Assembly (NCBI GenBank): GCA_900472485.1
Contig: UCII01000005.1
Span: 186,001-250,000, forward strand
Direction of reading: 5' to 3'
Length of the DNA stretch: 64,000 nt
Source of the DNA: Hyphomicrobiales bacterium
GTDB lineage: Bacteria; Pseudomonadota; Alphaproteobacteria; Rhizobiales; Rhizobiaceae
Shown: in pieces, positions 17,127 to 29,190 of the stretch
Layout of the letters: the number at the start of each line of letters is the position of its first letter
How positions within the stretch are numbered: the stretch's first letter is position 1
Position numbers and translations under genes: made by a program
The notes under the pieces: generated by a model
Databases searched by the model: none
The model's input: the letters and a program-made list of their open reading frames with translations, nothing else
What the model was told of the DNA's origin: nothing

Positions 17127-17714
17127 ATGAAAACCGATATCAAGCTGGTCGACTATCTCGCGGTGCGCCGATCCATCCCTGCGTTCCAGATGTCGGAACC
17201 GGGACCTGGCAAGGCCGAAATCGAGGAGATTCTCCGGCTGGCCTCGCGTGTGCCGGATCATGGCAAGCTCGCGCCCTGGCGCTTCATCGTCTATCGCGGC
17301 GGTGAGCGTGCCCGTATCGGTGAAGAGCTGCTGAAACTAGCGCTGGAAGCCAAGCCTGCCCTGTCGGAGGAAATGATCCAGGTCGAGCGGACCCGCTTCA
17401 CCCGAGCGCCCGTCGTGATTGCAGTCGTCAGCAAGGCGGCGCCGCATTTCAAGATTCCGGAGTGGGAGCAGCTGATGTCGGCAGGCGCGCTTTGCATGAA
17501 CCTGTTGATCGCGGCCAATGCCCATGGCTGGGTCTCCAACTGGCTGACCGAATGGTTCGCCTTCGACGAGCGCGCCTATCCGCTGCTCGGCGTCCAGCCG
17601 GGTGAGAAGATTGCCGGCTTCATCCATATCGGTTCGACAAGCTTTCCGCCGGTCGAACGCCCACGCCCGGAGCTATCGGAAACGGTGAGCTGGATCGGCG
17701 GTGAGGACGCGTAA
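17127..17714 (+). CDS. Nitroreductase family protein
   Basis: 195 residues from the ATG at 17127 (GAAGGCAG upstream). An FMN-dependent oxidoreductase of the nitroreductase superfamily. RRSIPAF (about 12-18) and the [11 protein letters not shown] segment match the FMN-phosphate-binding part, and the C-terminal [10 protein letters not shown] and KIAGFIHIG segments are typical of the YdjA-like group. It overlaps the following flavin reductase by a TAATG stop-start. The pair therefore probably forms a single transcript and perhaps a functional unit supplying or using reduced flavin. Confidence 0.88.
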   Translation: MKTDIKLVDYLAVRRSIPAFQMSEPGPGKAEIEEILRLASRVPDHGKLAPWRFIVYRGGERARIGEELLKLALEAKPALSEEMIQVERTRFTRAPVVIAVVSKAAPHFKIPEWEQLMSAGALCMNLLIAANAHGWVSNWLTEWFAFDERAYPLLGVQPGEKIAGFIHIGSTSFPPVERPRPELSETVSWIGGEDA

Positions 17715-18319
17715 TGTTCTATACGACAGACACCAATCGCCACGGTCTGGCGCATGATCCGTTCAAGGCAATCGTTGCGCCGCGGCCGATCGGCTGGATC
17801 GGCAGCAAGGGCAGGGACGGTTCGCTGAACCTCTCGCCCTATTCCTTTTTCAATGCCGTCAGCGATCGGCCAAAGCTGGTGATGTTCTCTTCCGCCGGTC
17901 GAAAGGACAGCGTACGCAATGTCGAGGAAACCGGCGTCTTTACCGCCAATCTCGTCAGCCGCCATATTGTCGAGAAGATGAACCATTCATCGATTGCCGT
18001 TCCCTATGGCATCAACGAATTCGAGCTCGCCGGACTGACGGCGAAGCCGGGCGAGCTGGTCGACGCGCCTTATGTCGCCGAGGCCTTTGCCGTGCTCGAA
18101 TGCCGGGTGACCGAAATCCTGCAGCCCAAGGGTCTCGATGGTGAGGCGTCGGAAAACATCATGGTGATCGGCCAGGTCGTCGGCATCCATATCGACGAGA
18201 CGATCATTCGCGACGGCAGGCTGGACATGGCGCTGGCACGTCCCGTCGCGCGCATGGGCTACATGGATTATAGCGAGGGCAGCGACGTCTTCGAAATGAT
18301 CAGGCCAAAGGCGCCCTGA
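17714..18319 (+). CDS. Flavin reductase-like (DIM6/NTAB) family protein
   Basis: 201 residues. The FMN-binding split-barrel signature is present: AIVAPRPIGWIGSKG, NLSPYSFFNAVSDRPKLVMFS and VFTANLVSR. Proteins of this family bind FMN and reduce it or use it as a cofactor. The start codon overlaps the stop of the nitroreductase gene, pointing to translational coupling. The substrate is unknown. Confidence 0.88.
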   Translation: MFYTTDTNRHGLAHDPFKAIVAPRPIGWIGSKGRDGSLNLSPYSFFNAVSDRPKLVMFSSAGRKDSVRNVEETGVFTANLVSRHIVEKMNHSSIAVPYGINEFELAGLTAKPGELVDAPYVAEAFAVLECRVTEILQPKGLDGEASENIMVIGQVVGIHIDETIIRDGRLDMALARPVARMGYMDYSEGSDVFEMIRPKAP

Positions 18320-18447
18320 GGAACGCCCCTCGTGCCGATGGGCGAAAGGTTAATAAGCAAGGTAAACGTCCCGTAAACCTTTGCCCGATAACGTGAAGCA
18401 TATGAATTTGCGGGGCAAGAATCGCCTCGTCGATATCGGGGCGTTAC

Positions 18448-19587
18448 GTGATCATAGAAGCATTCCTTCGCTGGGCTGAAACCGCCAAGGCAGAAAGCAG
18501 GACCCGGGCGGCCAATGCACTCGGCAGAGCATATCTGCACTCGGAGATGCCGAAAGACGAACGGGCAGCCGCGGAGATGGCCATGACCTATCTGCTCGAC
18601 GATCCGTCTCCCCGCGTGCGGCTGGCGCTTGCTGAAGCCATCGCCCATTCGGCCGGCGCGCCACGCAATGTCATTCTGTCCCTTGCCGAGGATCAGCCTG
18701 AAATTGCAGGGCAAATCATCCTGTTTTCGCCTGTGTTCACCGATGCCGATCTCGTCGATCTCGCACTACATGGCAGCGATGTGGCACGGGTTCTCATTGC
18801 CTCCCGCGGGCAGGTACCGCGTGCAGTCTGCGCCGCTCTTGCCGAGATCGGCGGAGAGACGGAAATTCTGTGTCTGTTGGAAAATGACGGTGCGTTGATT
18901 TCACAGGCTTCGCTTAAACGTATCGCGGAGCGCATGGGTGATTGCGCCGAGATACGTGGGCTGCTTCTTTCCCGCGATATGCTATCTTCCGACATCAGGC
19001 ACCTGCTGATGCGTCAGGTCAGCGACGCGCTTTCGGAATCGGCGCTCGTCCAGAGTTTTGTCGGCAGCTCCAGGCTGCAGCAGGTAACGCGTGAAGCAAC
19101 CGAATCCGCAACTGTCACGATCGCAGGAACGGCGCAGCACGAGCAATTGCCTGATTTGGTCGAGCATCTCAGGCAGAGCGGCTGGCTGACGCCGGCATTC
19201 CTGATGCATGCGCTGGGCTCCGGCAAGGTCGATTTCTTCGCTTGCGCGATCACCATCCTTTCCGGCTGCGACGAACGGCGCGTGCGCTCCATCATCTCAA
19301 GGGGTCGCGTCTACGCCATTCGGGCGCTCTACGAAAGCGCCGGACTGCCCCGAGATATCAGCACCATCTTCGTCGAGGCGACGATGATATGGCGTGAATC
19401 CTCCCGCAAGAACGGCAGTGCGATGCTGGAAGATGTTTCTTCGCGCCTGTTGCGCAAGTTCCGCTTAGCGGAGCCAGCTCCCGCCGCTGCGATACAGCTC
19501 CTCGACATGGTGGAGAAGCTTGCGAATGCCGAACGGCGGCAGGCAGCACGGAGTTTTGCCGCGCTGGCGACACTAGCCGCTGCGTGA
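18448..19587 (+). CDS. DUF2336 domain protein
   Basis: 379 residues starting with GTG at 18448 (MIIEAFLRW). The all-helical N-terminal half (ERAAAEMAMTYLLDDPSPRVRLALAEAIA) has HEAT-like repeats and matches DUF2336, an alphaproteobacterial family of unknown function that occurs beside regulatory and cell-surface genes. No enzyme motif or membrane segment. Monocistronic; a palindromic repeat lies immediately downstream. Confidence 0.85.
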   Translation: MIIEAFLRWAETAKAESRTRAANALGRAYLHSEMPKDERAAAEMAMTYLLDDPSPRVRLALAEAIAHSAGAPRNVILSLAEDQPEIAGQIILFSPVFTDADLVDLALHGSDVARVLIASRGQVPRAVCAALAEIGGETEILCLLENDGALISQASLKRIAERMGDCAEIRGLLLSRDMLSSDIRHLLMRQVSDALSESALVQSFVGSSRLQQVTREATESATVTIAGTAQHEQLPDLVEHLRQSGWLTPAFLMHALGSGKVDFFACAITILSGCDERRVRSIISRGRVYAIRALYESAGLPRDISTIFVEATMIWRESSRKNGSAMLEDVSSRLLRKFRLAEPAPAAAIQLLDMVEKLANAERRQAARSFAALATLAAA

Positions 19588-19602
19588 TATTCAGCAGGCG
19601 TT

Positions 19603-19710
19603 CTAAAGCGCGGCTCGATCTTTCAGATTCGCTTCCCACGCTTTAGGTCTTTGATTTTGCGCATGTCGTTGTCGCAAAACCGCTGCACACTTTTGCGCGA
19701 CATGCTCTAG
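19603..19710. repeat. Palindromic intergenic repeat, second family, copy 2
   Basis: CTAAAGCG...CGCTTTAG forms the first inverted pair. CATGTCG-TTG-TCGCAAAA and TTTTGCGCGACATG form the second around ...CCGCTGCACAC.... The right end CATGCTCTAG equals the end of the element at 11157-11260. It occupies almost the whole gap between the DUF2336 and GNAT genes. Confidence 0.7.
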
Positions 19711-19725
19711 GTTCCGAGGTTTATC

Positions 19726-20193
19726 TTGTCATTGACGATTGCTATCGAACCCCCGCATCAGGAAGGCGTCATTCGCCTTCTCGACATGTCCAGCGCCTAT
19801 GCGGAATCGCTTTATCCGGCGGAAAGCAACCATATGCTTGATCTGTCTTCGCTGGAGAAGGCAGAGGTGACCTTCTGGGTTGCCAAGATAAAGGGGATGA
19901 TCGTCGGATGTTGCGCGCTGGTGGAAGCCGGTGACGGCACGGCGGAGATCAAGCGCATGTTCGTTGATCCGGCCGCCAGGGGCCAACGCGTCGCACGCAG
20001 GCTCATGGAAACGCTGGAAGCGGCAGCGCTCGAAAAAGGCCTTTCCGCTGTGCGGCTTGAAACCGGCATATATCAACCGGAAGCGATCGGCCTATACCGG
20101 AAATTCGGTTATCTCGAAATTCCCGCATTCGGCAGCTATCAGCCGGATCCGTTGAGCCTGTTCATGGAAAAACGGCTGGAACAAACCAGCTGA
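19726..20193 (+). CDS. GNAT-family N-acetyltransferase
   Basis: 155 residues beginning at a TTG codon (19726), with a moderate ribosome-binding site. The acetyl-CoA binding signature is present as EIKRMFVDPAARGQRVARRLMETLEAAA (motif A, R/Q-x-x-G-x-G/A with ARGQRVA at about 86-92), followed by AIGLYRKFGY (motif B), where the tyrosine is the usual general acid. The substrate is unknown. Confidence 0.88.
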   Translation: MSLTIAIEPPHQEGVIRLLDMSSAYAESLYPAESNHMLDLSSLEKAEVTFWVAKIKGMIVGCCALVEAGDGTAEIKRMFVDPAARGQRVARRLMETLEAAALEKGLSAVRLETGIYQPEAIGLYRKFGYLEIPAFGSYQPDPLSLFMEKRLEQTS

Positions 20194-20197
20194 GCAA

Positions 20198-21376
20198 TCA
20201 GCCCTCGGCAGCGTCCCGAACGTGCAATTGTAGTTCGGGCTCCTGCGCGTGCTGCTCCTCGGTCAATTCGGCTTCGCGAATCCACTCACGCCAGATGGCA
20301 ACGATGATAGCCATCAGGACCGGGCCGATGAAGAGCCCGAGAAATCCCATGGTCTTCACGCCGCCCACTAGGCCGAAAAAGGTGGGGAGGAAGGGCAGCT
20401 TGATCGGACCGCCGACAAGCTTGGGACGAAGCGTCTTATCGACAATGAAAAGTTCGATCGTGCCCCAGAGGAAGAGGGCGATACCCGCCCAAAGCGAGCC
20501 GCTGGCGACGAGGTAGATCGACACAAGCGACATCGAGAGCGGTGCGCCGCCCGGCACGAGAGCCATGACGCCGGTGAGAACGCCGAGCGTGATGGCCGAT
20601 GGAGCGCCGGCAATCCAATAAGCCACACCGAGAACGATGCCTTCACCGATGGCGATCAGTGTCATGCCCATGACGGTGGAACTGATCGTCGCCGGTACGA
20701 CCCGCGAAATCCGCTCCCAGCGATTGGGAAGGATACGTTCGCCGAGCAGATCGACTTGACGAACGAAGGTCGAGCCGTCGCGATAGATGAAAAACAGCGC
20801 GATCAGCATGAAGAGCAGGGTCAGCACGACATGGAATGCACCACCACCGGCTGCAAGCACTGCTCTGTAGATATTGCCAATATGGGCACCGCTTACCAGC
20901 TGCGCCAACTCGCCGAGCGAGCCTGGGCTGCCGACATATTGCGTCCATTGCTCGCCGAGCCACGAACCGACGACCGGCAAAGCGAGAATCCATTGCGGCG
21001 GCGGCGCACCCTCGCGGTTCACATGGATTGCCCAGCTGAACCACTCGCGCACCTCACCAGCCATATAGATGGCGGATAGGACGATGGGCAGAACAAGGAA
21101 GGTGACGATGAATGCGATGGCGATGGTGGCGGCGAGTGTCGTATTGCCGCCGGTACGGCGCACGATATCGCTATAAAGCGGCCAAGTGGCGAAGCCGATC
21201 ACCGCTGCGGCCAGAACCGGAACGAGAAAGCCGTAAAAGAAATAGATGCCGGCAATCGCAATCAAAATCAGCAGCCAGCGCGCCGCGGAAATGGATGGAA
21301 TCAAAGGCATGCGCGCATGCGCGCTCGGCCCCAGCCACCGGTGTTCCTTTGGCTTATGACGTTCAAATACACCCAC
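20198..21376 (-). CDS. AI-2E family transporter (membrane permease)
   Basis: 392 residues starting from GTG at 21374-21376; an internal ATG at 21310 is possible but has no ribosome-binding site. About eight hydrophobic helices, with the family's C-terminal signature (VPGGAPLSMSLVSIYL, KTLRPKLVGGPIKLP, GLFIGPVLMAIIVAIWREW). Members include the E. coli autoinducer-2 exporter TqsA but also Na+/H+ antiporters, so the substrate should not be inferred. A 9-13-9 inverted repeat sits just upstream of the start. Confidence 0.88.
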   Translation of the reverse strand: MGVFERHKPKEHRWLGPSAHARMPLIPSISAARWLLILIAIAGIYFFYGFLVPVLAAAVIGFATWPLYSDIVRRTGGNTTLAATIAIAFIVTFLVLPIVLSAIYMAGEVREWFSWAIHVNREGAPPPQWILALPVVGSWLGEQWTQYVGSPGSLGELAQLVSGAHIGNIYRAVLAAGGGAFHVVLTLLFMLIALFFIYRDGSTFVRQVDLLGERILPNRWERISRVVPATISSTVMGMTLIAIGEGIVLGVAYWIAGAPSAITLGVLTGVMALVPGGAPLSMSLVSIYLVASGSLWAGIALFLWGTIELFIVDKTLRPKLVGGPIKLPFLPTFFGLVGGVKTMGFLGLFIGPVLMAIIVAIWREWIREAELTEEQHAQEPELQLHVRDAAEG

Positions 21377-21399
21377 CGGTCTTACTTCGCCCCTCTTTA

Positions 21400-21430
21400 C
21401 TAGATCATCCGGTTATGGGGTATGATCTAG
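21400..21430. promoter_or_regulatory. Inverted repeat upstream of the AI-2E transporter gene
   Basis: CTAGATCAT (21400-21408) and ATGATCTAG (21422-21430) are perfect inverse copies separated by 13 bases. Their centre is about 40 bases upstream of the transporter's GTG start. The layout (two half-sites about two turns apart) would suit a dimeric repressor; a leader hairpin is the alternative. Confidence 0.4.
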
Positions 21431-21535
21431 GCCGTTTCAAGAGCAACGGCTTCACGCTTCTTATTCAGTCGTCATGACAATAGCACGACTGGCCTGCGCG
21501 TCGCGATGAAGTTAGCAAGAGGTGGCGAAGCATCT

Positions 21536-21564
21536 TGACGCAAAAGACTATGTTTTCTGCGTCA
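21536..21564 (-). terminator. Inverted repeat at the parE stop codon
   Basis: TGACGCA (21536-21542) and TGCGTCA (21558-21564) can pair, with AAA/TTT extending the stem; the right arm includes the parE stop codon. No T run follows on the minus strand, so termination would be factor-dependent or weak. Confidence 0.35.
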
Positions 21565-23625
21565 GATATCCAGGTCTTCGGCAAAGGCAGCGCGCTCCTG
21601 AATGAAGCGGAAGCGAGCATCGGCCTTGGTACCCATCAGGTTATCGACGGCATCGCGGGTGCCTTCGAAATCCACTTCGTCGATCTCGACGCGCAGCAGC
21701 GTGCGCTTGGCCGGGTCCATCGTGGTTTCCTTGAGCTGGGCCGGCAACATTTCGCCCAGACCTTTGAAACGGCTGATCTCGACCTTGCCTTTGCCCTTGA
21801 ATTCCGTTGCCATCAACTCCTGCCGGTGGGCGTCGTCGCGGGCATAGATCGATTTCGAGCCCTGGGTGATCTTGTAGAGCGGCGGCACGGCCAGGAACAG
21901 ATGGCCCTGACGGATCAGCTCAGGCATCTCCTGGTAGAAGAAGGTGATCAGCAGCGAGGCGATATGGGCACCGTCGACGTCGGCATCCGTCATCACGACG
22001 ATGCGCTGGTAACGAAGGTCTTCCTCGCGGTATTTCGAGCGCGTGCCGCAACCGAGCGCCTGCACCAGATCGGCAATCTGCTGGTTGGCGGAGAGCTTCT
22101 CGCGACCAGCGCTGGCGACGTTGAGGATCTTGCCGCGCAGCGGCAGGATCGCCTGATTCATGCGGTTGCGCGCCTGCTTGGCAGAGCCACCGGCCGAGTC
22201 ACCCTCGACCAGGAAAAGTTCCGCGCCAGCGGCGGAGTTCTGCGAGCAGTCGGCCAGCTTGCCGGGCAGGCGCAGCTTGCGCACAGCCGTCTTGCGATTG
22301 ACTTCCTTTTCCTTGCGGCGGCGCATGCGCTCCTCGGAGCGCTCTATCACCCACTCCAGCAGCTTCTCAGCTTCGGCCGGATTGTCGGTAAGATAATGGT
22401 CGAAAGGGTCACGCAGAGCGTTTTCGACGATGCGCTGAGCTTCGACCGTCGCGAGCCTGTCCTTGGTCTGGCCGACAAATTCCGGTTCGCGGATGAAGAT
22501 CGACAGCATGCCGACGCCCGAAATCATCACGTCGTCGGTCGTGATATTGGCCGCACGCTTGTTCTGGGTGAGATCGGCGTAGCTCTTTAGCCCCTTGGTC
22601 AAGGCGATGCGCAGGCCCGCCTCATGCGTGCCGCCTTCCGGGGTCGGAATCGTGTTGCAGTAGGAATGGATCTGTGGGTCGCCGCCATACCAGGTGATCG
22701 CCCATTCGAGCGAGCCGTGGCCGCTTTCCTTCTCCGACTTGCCGGCAAAGATTTCGCGGGTGACGGTGAACTCATTGCCCATCGTCGCCTTGAGATAATC
22801 CTTCAAGCCGCCCGGGAAGTGAAAGACCGCCTTTTCCGGAACATCGGCGCCTTCAGGTGCCAACTCTGGGTCACAGCCCCAGCGGATCTCGACGCCGCCG
22901 AACAGATAGGCCTTGGAACGGGCCATGCGGAAAACGCGGGCCGGATCGAAGCGGGCGTGATCGCCGAAGATCTGTGGATCGGGATGGAAGCGGACGCGGG
23001 TGCCGCGCCGATTATGCACGTCGCCCAGCTCTTCCAGGCCGCCGACCGGCAGGCCCCGCGAGAAGCGCTGGCGATAGAGTTTGCGGTTACGGGCAACTTC
23101 GACTTCCAGGTCGTCCGACAGCGCATTGACGACGGACACGCCGACACCGTGCAGACCGCCCGAGGTTTCATAAGCCTTGCCGTCGAATTTGCCGCCGGCA
23201 TGTAGCTTGGTCATGATGACTTCGAGCGTCGATTTGCCAGGCACTTGCGGATGGTTTTCCACAGGAATGCCGCGACCATTGTCCGTGACGGTCAAGTAGC
23301 CTTCCCGATCGAGATAGACTTCGATGAAATTGGCGTGACCGGCCACGGCCTCGTCCATCGAGTTGTCGATGACTTCGGCGAAAAGGTGGTGCAGCGCCTT
23401 CTCGTCCGTGCCGCCGATATACATGCCGGGACGCATACGGACAGGCTCGAGCCCCTCGAGAACACGGATGGAGCTTGCGCCATATTCCTCTGACGAGGAA
23501 GTCGTCGGAACCGCGCGCTGTGCGGGCGCAGGAGCCGGCTTTTCTGTCTTTACGGCCGGCTTTTCCGCTGCCTCCGGCTTGGGGGAGCGGGGGAGTCCGG
23601 AGAAGAGATCGTTGCTATTGTCCAT
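21562..23625 (-). CDS. parE: DNA topoisomerase IV subunit B
   Basis: 687 residues. Forms the ATPase half of topoisomerase IV, which decatenates sister chromosomes. The GHKL ATP-binding motif is EVIDNSMDEA, with the glycine-rich lid GGLHGVG. The TOPRIM region has LVEGDSAGGSAKQARNR and PLRGKILNV, and the metal-binding DADVDGAHI. A low-complexity N-terminal tail of about 45 residues (Pro/Ala/Lys) precedes the core, as is common in rhizobia. Assigned to ParE rather than GyrB by length, the tail and the GTRSKYREEDLRYQRIVVMTD segment. Confidence 0.95.
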   Translation of the reverse strand: MDNSNDLFSGLPRSPKPEAAEKPAVKTEKPAPAPAQRAVPTTSSSEEYGASSIRVLEGLEPVRMRPGMYIGGTDEKALHHLFAEVIDNSMDEAVAGHANFIEVYLDREGYLTVTDNGRGIPVENHPQVPGKSTLEVIMTKLHAGGKFDGKAYETSGGLHGVGVSVVNALSDDLEVEVARNRKLYRQRFSRGLPVGGLEELGDVHNRRGTRVRFHPDPQIFGDHARFDPARVFRMARSKAYLFGGVEIRWGCDPELAPEGADVPEKAVFHFPGGLKDYLKATMGNEFTVTREIFAGKSEKESGHGSLEWAITWYGGDPQIHSYCNTIPTPEGGTHEAGLRIALTKGLKSYADLTQNKRAANITTDDVMISGVGMLSIFIREPEFVGQTKDRLATVEAQRIVENALRDPFDHYLTDNPAEAEKLLEWVIERSEERMRRRKEKEVNRKTAVRKLRLPGKLADCSQNSAAGAELFLVEGDSAGGSAKQARNRMNQAILPLRGKILNVASAGREKLSANQQIADLVQALGCGTRSKYREEDLRYQRIVVMTDADVDGAHIASLLITFFYQEMPELIRQGHLFLAVPPLYKITQGSKSIYARDDAHRQELMATEFKGKGKVEISRFKGLGEMLPAQLKETTMDPAKRTLLRVEIDEVDFEGTRDAVDNLMGTKADARFRFIQERAAFAEDLDI

Positions 23626-23831
23626 AGAATTTCAAGCTGCTCAGATTTGTTCTGGTGGGGCCAGACCCCTTCATTATCGCATTTGTCGCCGCTATTCGCG
23701 AATCATCGTGATTCTGCCAGAAACAGCGCACAAGAGCGATGGCGCCCCACGATGGGGCAGATTCTTGAAAGAGATTTGCGTTGCCGGGTGACGAATGGCA
23801 AGCCCGATGGCCGACCGGAGGAAGTATCCGC

Positions 23832-24728
23832 ATGCCAATGTCCACAGCTCATTTGCCCGTTCTGTCCGCAATCTCGGGCATCTTGTTACTGGCGACCGCC
23901 TCTGGAGCCTCTGCCGAGATGCTCAAGCCATTCAAGGACGAACTGTTTTCCAACCAGACGGTAATCGAAAGCCACGATAACGGTGCGTTTCAGACGATCG
24001 ATTACCAGGAGATGCGTGACATCAACGGCCGCGACCAGATTCCGGAAAAGCGCGTCAAGCCTGCCTATGTTGATACCGGCGTACGCTGGAAGGCGCAGGA
24101 GGACGAAACGCTTGAGATCGGTGACCGCAAGGTCGATGTCACCCGCATAGGTCCCGCATCGAAGCAGGCGTTTACCGTGATCTTCATCCATGGCCGCGGC
24201 GGTGACCGTCGGCTCGGCTCCAACGACTATACATTTGGCGGTAATTTCAACCGGCTGAAGAATCTCGCCTATCGCAACGGCGGCACCTTTTACGCACCGA
24301 GCGTCAGAGGTTTCGACAGCAATGGCGTCGCCGATATCGCCGCGCTGATCCGCTACTCTTACGAGCAATCGGGCGGCAAGCCCGTCATCCTGACCTGCGC
24401 CTCCATGGGCAGCTTCATCTGCTGGGGCATCACCCGCGATGCCGAAAGCGTCAAGCGGCTGAAGGGCATGGCAATCCTGAGCGGTGTCACCGATCCGGAT
24501 TTCACCAAGAGCGCTTTCTACAAGACAAAGCTGCCGCTCTGGTTCACGCATGGCAGCAAGGATCCGGTCTATGCGGCTGCAGACCAGCAGGCCTTGTTTG
24601 AGAAGCTTTACAAAGCGCATTATCCGACACGCTTCACGCTTTTCGAGACCGGCAATCATGGAACGCCCGTCCGCATGACCGATTGGCGCAAAGTGCTCAA
24701 CTGGATCGTTGATCCGCAAGCGTCTTAA
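23832..24728 (+). CDS. Secreted alpha/beta-hydrolase
   Basis: 298 residues from the ATG at 23832 behind a strong GGAGGAAG; an in-frame ATG at 23781 was rejected. The signal peptide ends ASGASAEM. An IFIHGRGGD oxyanion strand, nucleophile elbow CASMGS (a variant of GxSxG), acid in THGSKDPVY and base in GNHGTPV complete a Ser-Asp-His triad. Probably a periplasmic esterase or lipase-like enzyme. The substrate is unknown. No operon partner: the next gene, tpiA, is 136 bases on. Confidence 0.85.
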   Translation: MPMSTAHLPVLSAISGILLLATASGASAEMLKPFKDELFSNQTVIESHDNGAFQTIDYQEMRDINGRDQIPEKRVKPAYVDTGVRWKAQEDETLEIGDRKVDVTRIGPASKQAFTVIFIHGRGGDRRLGSNDYTFGGNFNRLKNLAYRNGGTFYAPSVRGFDSNGVADIAALIRYSYEQSGGKPVILTCASMGSFICWGITRDAESVKRLKGMAILSGVTDPDFTKSAFYKTKLPLWFTHGSKDPVYAAADQQALFEKLYKAHYPTRFTLFETGNHGTPVRMTDWRKVLNWIVDPQAS

Positions 24729-24864
24729 ACGCTGGCGCGATCCGACTTATTTTCCGGATAAGCATTTTTCAAACGATTTGAGCTGGTTTCGGCCGCATTC
24801 GATAACTTTCCTTTCCCTTTCCTTTTTGTTAGTCCGAAGCTGGATCAAGGGGGAGAATATCGGA

Positions 24865-25635
24865 ATGACGAAGACCATACGGCCGCTTCTGGCCGGAAAC
24901 TGGAAGATGAACGGCACGCGCGCGAGCCTGGATCAGATCAAGGCGATCGCGGACGGCGTCAAGGCGCCGCTGTCGGAGAAGATCGATACGCTGCTCTGCC
25001 CCCCGGCCACCTTGCTCTATGTCGCGACCGCGCTTTGCGACGACAGCCCGCTCGCCATCGGCGCCCAGGATTGTCACCAGCAGGTCAGCGGCGCCCATAC
25101 CGGCGATATTTCGGCCGAGATGATTGCCGATTGCTTCGGTACCCATGTCATCGTCGGCCATTCAGAGCGGCGCAGGAACCATGCCGAAAGCGATATGCTG
25201 GTGCGCGCCAAGGCGCAGGCGGCGCACGATGCCGGGCTGATCGCCATCATCTGCATCGGCGAAACGGCTTACGAGCGCAATAGCGGCCAGACGCTCGAGG
25301 TGCTGAAGCGGGAGCTCGTAGGCTCCATTCCGGATGGCTCCACGGCGCAGACGACCGTGATCGCCTATGAGCCAGTCTGGGCGATCGGCACTGGCGTGGT
25401 TCCAACCCAGGAAAACGTCGAGGAGGCACATGCCTTCATCCGTGCCGAGCTCATCGAGCGCTTTGGCAAGGAGGGGGCGAATATGCGAATCCTCTATGGC
25501 GGATCGGTCAGCGGCGCCAATGCACGCGACCTTCTGGATGTTCCGCATGTCAACGGTGTGCTTGTCGGCGGCCAGAGCTTGAAAGCCACCGATTTTCTCG
25601 CCATTTATGCCGCATTCGAACGGCAGTTCGCCTGA
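24865..25635 (+). CDS. tpiA: Triosephosphate isomerase
   Basis: 256 residues from the ATG at 24865 (GGGGGA upstream). Interconverts dihydroxyacetone phosphate and glyceraldehyde 3-phosphate. Catalytic residues N12 and K14 (GNWKMNG), H99 (GHSERR) and E169 ([11 protein letters not shown]) are all present, with the phosphate-binding GGSV near the C-terminus. It is followed by secG and pyrG, a gene order often seen in Alphaproteobacteria. Confidence 0.98.
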   Translation: MTKTIRPLLAGNWKMNGTRASLDQIKAIADGVKAPLSEKIDTLLCPPATLLYVATALCDDSPLAIGAQDCHQQVSGAHTGDISAEMIADCFGTHVIVGHSERRRNHAESDMLVRAKAQAAHDAGLIAIICIGETAYERNSGQTLEVLKRELVGSIPDGSTAQTTVIAYEPVWAIGTGVVPTQENVEEAHAFIRAELIERFGKEGANMRILYGGSVSGANARDLLDVPHVNGVLVGGQSLKATDFLAIYAAFERQFA

Positions 25636-25748
25636 AGCAACAACTTGCCCGGAGTTCCGGCCTTAAAAGGGCTTGGAATAGGCGAGAGCCTCATGTAAAG
25701 AGCCGCGAGCTTTTATTTTTGATGCCCGCACCGGGCAGGACTGGATCT

Positions 25749-26267
25749 ATGCAAACCGTACTGCTTGTCATCTATCTCATGATCGTCGTCGCCCTTATCG
25801 GCGTGGTGCTGATTCAGCGCTCCGAAGGTGGCGGCCTTGGAATCGGCGGCGGATCGGGCTTCATGTCTGCGCGCGGTACGGCCAATGCGCTGACGCGCAC
25901 CACGGCCATTCTTGCGGCGCTGTTCTTCGCGCTCGCGCTCGGCATGAACGTGCTATCCCGCTTCGAAGCTCGTCCGACGGATATTCTCAACCGTATTCCG
26001 AGCACGGCCGGCCAGGGCAACGGTATCCTCGATTCGCTTGGCGGCCAGAAGGGTGCTGCTCCGGCAACCACCCAGCCGAAGCCGGCCGACAATAGCGGTG
26101 TGCCGAACAGCGGTGCTGTCGCTCCGCAGTCGCAGGCGACACCGCCTGCCGCGACGAATGAGGCAACTCCTGCCCAGCAGGCTCCGGCCGCAACCGGTCA
26201 GCAGACCGCGCCGGCGACGACGACTCCTGCGCCGACCGACAACGGCGGCGTCCCGACCGGCAAGTAA
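25749..26267 (+). CDS. secG: Preprotein translocase subunit SecG
   Basis: 172 residues from ATG at 25749. Two membrane helices (about 3-23 and 52-72) flank the conserved cytoplasmic loop QRSEGGGLGIGGGSGFMSARG, the SecG signature. SecG helps SecYE/SecA protein export. After residue 90 there is a long Pro/Ala/Thr/Gln-rich tail, about 80 residues more than E. coli SecG, as is usual in rhizobia. A strong terminator follows. Confidence 0.95.
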   Translation: MQTVLLVIYLMIVVALIGVVLIQRSEGGGLGIGGGSGFMSARGTANALTRTTAILAALFFALALGMNVLSRFEARPTDILNRIPSTAGQGNGILDSLGGQKGAAPATTQPKPADNSGVPNSGAVAPQSQATPPAATNEATPAQQAPAATGQQTAPATTTPAPTDNGGVPTGK

Positions 26268-26289
26268 TCCCGGTCGTCGAAGATCATCC

Positions 26290-26322
26290 CCGGCAGGTCC
26301 TCGGATCTGCCGGTTTTGTTTT
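26290..26322 (+). terminator. Rho-independent terminator after secG
   Basis: CCGGCAG (26290-26296) and CTGCCGG (26307-26313) form a 7-bp stem with a 10-base loop, followed directly by TTTTGTTTT (26314-26322). Confidence 0.85.
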
Positions 26323-26344
26323 GTCCATATTCCGCATTCTGTAG

Positions 26345-28126
<1,782 letters not shown>

Positions 28127-29190
28127 GACTGCAAATCGCTTGCGGTAGTCGCTCGGGCTTACCGCAAGCCTCTCCCGAAAATGATGGCGCATGGTGGCGA
28201 GCGATCCAAATCCGCTTGCCACTGCCACATCGTCAAGCGAAATGGCCGCCTGTTTCTCCAGCAAATCGCGAGCACGCCGCAGCCGCTCGCTGAGCAGCCA
28301 TTCACCCGGCGCCATGCCGGTGGTCGCCTCGAAACGGCGCTGGAAGGTCCGAACACTCATGCCGGCCCGCGCTGCAAGCGCGGAGATGGGTTGATCTTCC
28401 TGCAAACGCTCGCGCATCCATTCAAGCAGGGGGCCCAAACGCGCGCCCTCGCGCTGCCTCAAAACCGGCGTCTCGATATATTGCGCCTGGCCTCCTTCGC
28501 GATGGGGTGGAACCACCAGGCGGCGGGCGACACTGTTGGCGACATCCGGTCCGAAATCCCGGCGCACGACATGCAGGCAGAGATCGATGGCAGCGGCACT
28601 GCCGGCGGCGGTCAGCACCTTGTCTTCATCGACATAGAGAACATCGGCGTCGACTGATATGTCCGGATAGCGCGCGGCAATGGAATCGACATAGCGCCAA
28701 TGCGTCGTCGCCTTGCGGCCCGCAAGCAATCCTGCGGCGGCGAGGACCGCGACGCCAGAGCAGAGAGACATGATGCGGACGCCACGGCGGCTCGCCGCTT
28801 GGAGCTCGGCAATCAGAGGGGCAGGGACTGCCGTGCCTATACCACGCCAACCAGGCACGACGATCAGATCGGCATCGGCAATGACCTCGAGGCCATGATC
28901 GACCTGCACCGTCAGCCCACCCGCGGCGCGCAGTGGGCCTTCCTCGATCGCGCAGGCGGAAAAGCGATACCAATCCTCACCTATCTCCGGTCGCGGCAGG
29001 CCGAAAATTTCGTAGGCGACACCGAATTCGAAGGTGCACAGCCCGTCATAGATGAGGGCAACGACATGGGGGGCGCGGAGATTGGGGTTATCTGAGTTTG
29101 GCATGATATCGACGCTATATGGCATTTCGGCCAATTTCAACCACGGGATCGCTCAGGCATGAATGCACCGAAGCAAAGAAGGAGCGTTCC

